The notes beneath the pieces are model-generated. The model saw only the letters and a list, made by a program, of their open reading frames with translations, made no database searches and was not told the origin of the DNA. The position numbers and the translations under genes are program-made. A stretch of DNA of 62,361 bases from Mesostigma viride (lineage: Eukaryota > Streptophyta > Mesostigmatophyceae > Mesostigmatales > Mesostigmataceae): assembly GCA_009746045.1 (NCBI GenBank), contig RPFO01001402.1, positions 1-62,361 on the forward strand, read 5' to 3'. How positions within the stretch are numbered: position 1 is the stretch's first letter; the number at the start of each line of letters is the position of its first letter. Shown here in pieces: positions 58,612 to 62,361 of this stretch.

Positions 58612-59239
58612 ATGATTTTCACCACGGACGACCTCCCTGAATACGTGTGGGGCATAGTTAAGACGAGAAATGACACGCCATCCCTGTCCGCCATAATGTC
58701 ACTTGCGACGGACGATTCGCCCACCGAGGACGAGTGCTCCATTACACTGGAGGAGTACTGTTCTCAGCATGATGCGCTCATTCGACGCGTGCGGTCCTCG
58801 GAGTGGTTCAAGACCTACATGAACAGCCTGGGTTTCCAACTCCCTCCTTGCACCACGGTGGACCTATCGCAAGAAGAAGCACGCATCATGGAGCAGTTGG
58901 CAGTCCATTTGGAAGGCTCGTTCGTGGATGGCACAGTGGAAGCCAGGACCCCTTATCGGTGCGCTGGTCGTGGCAAGACAGTCCACTTTTCTCCGCGCAC
59001 TCGGGTTGTTGGATACCAGACAAGACAAGTCCAAAGCCGTGTTTGTCTACAACGAGCGCGGTGCCATCGGGGAGGATGAAATGTCTAAGATGATCTGTCT
59101 GTCCGCCCCTCGAGGTGTTCATATATACGATGTGAACGCCGAGTACTTTAATGACAACCCTATTGGGACGCTCATGATGCCTACTGCCTACGTGCACGTG
59201 ATTACGACAATCAAACAACTCATGAATACTTTGCATTAA
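58612..59239 (+). CDS. Unknown protein, frameshifted
   Basis: The first frame (58612-59079) starts MIFTTDDLPEYVWGIVK and is coherent up to about 58950. From there the frame of 58928-59239 continues with ALVVARQSTFLRALGLLD and ends MNTLH. The switch is near CCCC at 58949-58952, and here one base would have to be removed, the opposite of other shifts in the window. If joined the protein would be about 208 aa. No family is recognised. Confidence 0.45.
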
Positions 59240-59279
59240 AGGTTTATTATTATTGAATACCGTTAACCAAAAATTGGCA

Positions 59280-59372
59280 ATCACAGTGCCATTCAAAATG
59301 GATGACGTTAACAAGGGATGTGAACCAAATTTGTCCATCACTGTGCCATTCAAAAATGATGCCGTTAACAAG
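59280..59372. repeat. Imperfect 36-bp direct repeat
   Basis: ATCACAGTGCCATTCAAAA with its continuation to GTTAACAAG occurs at 59280-59315 and, with four differences, at 59337-59372. A short frame over both copies reads ITVPFK twice, but this is probably chance. It sits in a 170-base gap between convergent genes. Confidence 0.5.
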
Positions 59373-59413
59373 TCACCGCATCACAATGCTGCAATGCTAC
59401 AAACAAAAACCCT

Positions 59414-60652
59414 TCAATACACGTTAAACGCGACTTGCGCGACCGAACCCTGATACTGGGCAACGGTGGGCGGAAATAAAGCAGCACCGCTCTCGTTCGC
59501 GTGTCCGGCAGATGTACCAGGATGCACAGACACGGGTAGAGCGAGGGGGTCATACGGCACCAAATCATCCTGGGGTGGCTGCAATACACTTGCCTCACAG
59601 CCTGGGTCGTCATTGGTGGTCGACTGGGCCCAGTCATACAGCGAAAAAAAGTCATCAGGAATGGTAAGCTCCTCTTCTCCCTGCACTTCTTGGTACAATT
59701 CTTCCAACGCGGGGTATCCAGCAAAAATGGACTCGCTGTCCTGCGCGCCGTTGGCTACTTGCGCGGTGACCGCAGCGGGTGCAGTGTACGACGGGGCTGC
59801 AAGCGTTTCAGCGACCGGTGCGTTTGCAGGCGGAGTTGCTCCCGGGGCGTGTGCGACAACCTGGGCGAGTGTCTCGCTGGGCGCCTGGACAGACTCGCTC
59901 TCCGTGCGCGCCCTCTTGTTATTGCGCTCCTCGTCTTTGGCCTTCTGCTCGTCAATGTACTTGTGATAGATCTCGCGAATCTGCTTGCTGGCAAGCTCAC
60001 GGCGCAACAACAGCTCGCTGATCAAAGTCCCCATAGAAGCACCCATGCGCTTGACGAAGATGTCCCTCGATATCTCCGCGCTCTCCTTTGCAAGACAAGC
60101 AACTGCTTGTGTGCCGGGCCTTGTGCCTGACAGATAGGTACTCAAAATTTCGACGCGCTCTGCCACAACCTTGAACTCCTGGGAGCAAGTGTCAGAAACC
60201 TTCTTTGTGAAATCGATGCACTCGGTGAAGAGCACGTCCACTTTCCTTCGCAGGCCAGTGCACACTTCACCGATTGCAGTGGCCAAATCTGCATCAATCA
60301 AGATGTCCTTCTTTGGCAGGGGTGAGACAGCCACCACGGGGTTTGCCCACTTGATGGCATGGATGGCAAAGGAGAAATCGACACTGGCTTCAGAGTAAAT
60401 GGGGTAGACTCCGTGCACTTCCTGGAAAGCAGCAGCAAGCTCCTTAGCCATAGCACTGTTAGAAAACCTGGTGTGTGTCTTGGTGTTGTTGGAAAACACC
60501 TTCACCAGATCAAACAAATCCACGTACTTATTGTTAACGACCTTGATGTCTCCTGGGAGTTCAACGCCTTTCACAAAGTTTTTGGGACGATAAATCCGAT
60601 ATCCCCCTGACTCAGCAAAAAATTCAAGGACATCGGACGTCTCCATAGCCAT
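59414..60652 (-). CDS. Unknown protein with folded N-terminus and Pro/Ala-rich C-terminus
   Basis: The 412-aa protein has an N-terminal domain (1-110) with RIYRPKNFVKGVELPGDIKVV and a FDLVKVF segment that may be KilA-N/BRO-like, which is uncertain. A helical middle follows (about 115-260) and then a low-complexity Ala/Pro/Thr-rich tail with acidic motifs. The KRARTESE motif near 250 could be a nuclear localisation signal. It is transcribed away from the AGATCT-rich region 4 and is a candidate regulator. Confidence 0.45.
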   Translation of the reverse strand: MAMETSDVLEFFAESGGYRIYRPKNFVKGVELPGDIKVVNNKYVDLFDLVKVFSNNTKTHTRFSNSAMAKELAAAFQEVHGVYPIYSEASVDFSFAIHAIKWANPVVAVSPLPKKDILIDADLATAIGEVCTGLRRKVDVLFTECIDFTKKVSDTCSQEFKVVAERVEILSTYLSGTRPGTQAVACLAKESAEISRDIFVKRMGASMGTLISELLLRRELASKQIREIYHKYIDEQKAKDEERNNKRARTESESVQAPSETLAQVVAHAPGATPPANAPVAETLAAPSYTAPAAVTAQVANGAQDSESIFAGYPALEELYQEVQGEEELTIPDDFFSLYDWAQSTTNDDPGCEASVLQPPQDDLVPYDPLALPVSVHPGTSAGHANESGAALFPPTVAQYQGSVAQVAFNVY

Positions 60653-61224
60653 TTTGCACTGTTTGTGGTGACAGGCGAGTTGAGAGAGGCCTTTTCACAA
60701 GACACGGCCCCAATACATTCACCTCTCAGGCGGATGGGGGTAATTTTTCACCCCTGACTCCGGGCCCATTACCAAGGGGGCTGAGTCAGATATTTTGTAC
60801 ACCCGTCCAAAAGGCGTGAAAAAGATCTGTAACCGTCTGTAGTGTGAAGAGACGTGCCCGCCACGTCAGAAATCTTGATATTTGACAAATATCTGCAGAT
60901 GTTTTCAGTTCGAAGATTTGGCAAGATTTGGCAAGATTTGGCAAGATTTGGCAAGATTTGGCAAGATTTGGCAGATCTTGTAACCGTCAAAAATATCCCA
61001 TACCTGAACGTAACCGCCGGTACCGGACGGAAAGTACAGGCGCCGCGCCAGAAGGACGATCTCTGACAATATTTTTGGCGAATCCCAGATCCTGTACGGA
61101 TGTGCCGTACGGATTATACTGGCGCCGCGCCTGATGGAAGGGTGTGTATGAATTCATATACACCCCTCGCGTACTGGCTGGGTTAAATTTTACCGAGTGT
61201 ATTATAGCACAGAGACACAGTCTA
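60653..61224. promoter_or_regulatory. AGATCT-rich divergent regulatory region 4
   Basis: It lies between the gene at 59414-60652 and that at 61225. AGATCT occurs at 60823 and 60973, GGCGCCGCGCC at 61039 and 61121, CCGTACGG at about 61105, and the palindrome GGGTGTGTATG...CATATACACCC at 61140-61165. It shares ACACCCGTCCAAAA with region 1. It also holds a tandem run of 10-bp GCAAGATTTG units. Confidence 0.55.
60911..60970 (+). repeat. 10-bp tandem repeat (GCAAGATTTG)
   Basis: Five exact GCAAGATTTG units at 60921-60970 follow a variant unit CGAAGATTTG. The next bases, GCAGATCTTG, differ by two changes and create an AGATCT, so this motif may derive from the repeat. Confidence 0.8.
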
Positions 61225-61797
61225 ATGCTTGTTACTACCGGAATTGTACCCCGCTCGACCATCCTCGCATCAGGAGAATATGACCCCGCCCCAGTGCCCA
61301 AAGGCATTTGGGACAGGACGGTTTTTTTTGTGGGAAAACAACGCCCCTACCCCCGTCTGTTCGGGATCCACACTCTGGAAAGGGACAGGAAGTTGAGCGG
61401 GCTGATTCGCCCAATGACTCATATAATCGCATTTGAGGAGCTTGACACTGCCTCAAGAATGTCTCTAGTGCTGTGGGAAGACGACAAGAACCAGAGAATG
61501 GGGGATTACAGCCTGGATAATGACAAGGTGGAAGACTGTATATTGCACAAAATCCTGGACCCTGACGTATTGGAAGATGACGAGATGATGAGTCGACTGA
61601 ATCAGATGAGCATCCAGGCCTTCACCTTTAACGACGCCCAATCCTTTTGCATGTTCCACGGATTCGTGTTGGACATGGTATCCAAGACAGAAGAGTCTGA
61701 CAGTGATGACATTATATTTACCATCACCAGACATTACCCGCGAGGGGATAGCACATCATACACCACGATGCTTGAGAGTTATATGAATTCAGGTTGA
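61225..61797 (+). CDS. Unknown protein
   Basis: The 190-aa protein (MLVTTGIVPRS from ATG 61225) has no recognised domain; it has a strand-rich start and an acidic, helical C-terminal half (DNDKVEDCILHKILDPDVLEDDEMM). A GTG in frame at 61144 would extend it into the palindrome and is unlikely. The AATAAA at 61814 follows the stop. Confidence 0.4.
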   Translation: MLVTTGIVPRSTILASGEYDPAPVPKGIWDRTVFFVGKQRPYPRLFGIHTLERDRKLSGLIRPMTHIIAFEELDTASRMSLVLWEDDKNQRMGDYSLDNDKVEDCILHKILDPDVLEDDEMMSRLNQMSIQAFTFNDAQSFCMFHGFVLDMVSKTEESDSDDIIFTITRHYPRGDSTSYTTMLESYMNSG

Positions 61798-61839
61798 AAT
61801 CTTTTGCTTGTTTAATAAATGAAATACAAGTTGTAAGAA

Positions 61840-62235
61840 TTACTCTGCAACCTCAACGGCCGCCTGTGTAGGGGGGTCAGGCAGCTCATCAGCGACACTG
61901 TTCCCCCCCTTCTTTGAGTTGTTGTTTCCAAGCACATATTTCAGTGCAAAGTCGCCCGCTGTCATGTCATTAAAGAGCAGATGCTGGGTTTGAATGGAGG
62001 CACCCTTCCTCCTGATCTGGTTGAGACACTTCCGCACGTCCCCGACGCTCATGTCAGGAACGGATGAACTCATGACGTGGGCCCGGGCAGGTGTGTCTTC
62101 CCCCTTGACAGTGTCCGATTGAGCAGAGACATCCTGAGGCGCCGGCGCTGAGGCCACCCTCCTCTTCTTTGTCTTCTGGCCAGCAACGGCAGCTGGCTGG
62201 GTAGTTGGCTGGGTGGTTGCCTGAGACTCCTCCAT
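61840..62235 (-). CDS. Unknown protein, possibly incomplete at the window edge
   Basis: From ATG 62235 a 131-aa protein starts MEESQATTQ, rich in Thr, Gln, Ala and Pro, followed by a basic patch (GQKTKKRRV) and a helical C-terminal half (MSVGDVRKCLNQIRRKG). The same frame remains open to the window edge, so the gene may continue beyond it. No family is recognised. A nuclear-targeting motif is possible. Confidence 0.4.
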   Translation of the reverse strand: MEESQATTQPTTQPAAVAGQKTKKRRVASAPAPQDVSAQSDTVKGEDTPARAHVMSSSVPDMSVGDVRKCLNQIRRKGASIQTQHLLFNDMTAGDFALKYVLGNNNSKKGGNSVADELPDPPTQAAVEVAE

Positions 62236-62361
62236 CTGTTCGTCTGGTGGTGTATGAACATAGCCTGGATAATTTATCCCACGTTCTAAGCGCACCCCCT
62301 CGCGTCTGGAACGCGTCCATAAAATTTTGTCATTGTAACCGTAGGACACGGCGGACGTAAT

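Overview
The window looks like a stretch of a giant DNA virus genome (Nucleocytoviricota) lying next to, and invaded by, eukaryotic transposons. The simplest reading is a giant endogenous viral element in a eukaryotic chromosome, probably that of a protist or alga. The left 10.4 kb is host-type repeat DNA. It holds a decayed LINE (endonuclease and reverse-transcriptase fragments, 1-1674) and a Copia-type LTR retrotransposon of about 8.4 kb (1968-10366) with 654/655-bp direct LTRs and gag, integrase, RT and RNase H on the minus strand. From 10.46 kb to the right edge the genes are dense, largely intronless, on both strands and of viral type. Family cannot be fixed because major capsid protein, DNA polymerase B and the packaging ATPase are not in view.

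Region by region. 10.4-18.0 kb: a conserved viral protein, two unknown proteins and a coiled-coil protein of about 1,450 aa. 18.0-25.0 kb: a core block with a capping-enzyme-like protein lacking the catalytic lysine, an archaeo-eukaryotic-type primase, a cobalamin adenosyltransferase, a SLATT-type membrane protein, two small proteins, a YqaJ-type exonuclease, an A22-type Holliday junction resolvase and two viral proteins. 25.0-27.6 kb: a noncoding region built from a duplicated 993-bp repeat and an 89-bp repeat. 27.6-33.7 kb: the D5-type primase/helicase, a KilA-N protein, a membrane protein, an F-box protein and an acidic protein. 33.7-35.4 kb: a piggyBac-like non-autonomous element at a TTAA site. 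35.4-45.6 kb: a RING/TRAF zinc-finger protein, an OTU-SET fusion, a coiled-coil protein, a SprT-like protease and small proteins, with a long inverted repeat between them. 45.6-62.4 kb: a NifS-like cysteine desulfurase, a class 3 lipase-like protein without its nucleophile, a VLTF2-type late transcription factor, an HNH protein, a DUF5871-type protein, a J-domain protein, a proline-rich protein, a C5 DNA methyltransferase and several unknowns.

Together the viral genes suggest replication and recombination (primase, D5, YqaJ, A22, HNH), late transcription (VLTF2), host ubiquitin and chromatin control (F-box, RING, OTU-SET) and metabolic reach (cobalamin adenosyltransferase, NifS). Four intergenic regions (30.3, 42.3-43.1, 54.0 and 60.8-61.1 kb) share an unusual vocabulary of AGATCT, GTACAGATCT, CCGTACGG and GGCGCCGCGCC, so they may be a shared regulatory or replication module.

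At least nine viral loci are split by one-base frameshifts, almost all at G/C runs and nearly all in the same direction (one base missing). That pattern points first to homopolymer contraction in the assembly, and second to ribosomal or transcriptional slippage or gene decay. Starts given here prefer ATG codons.
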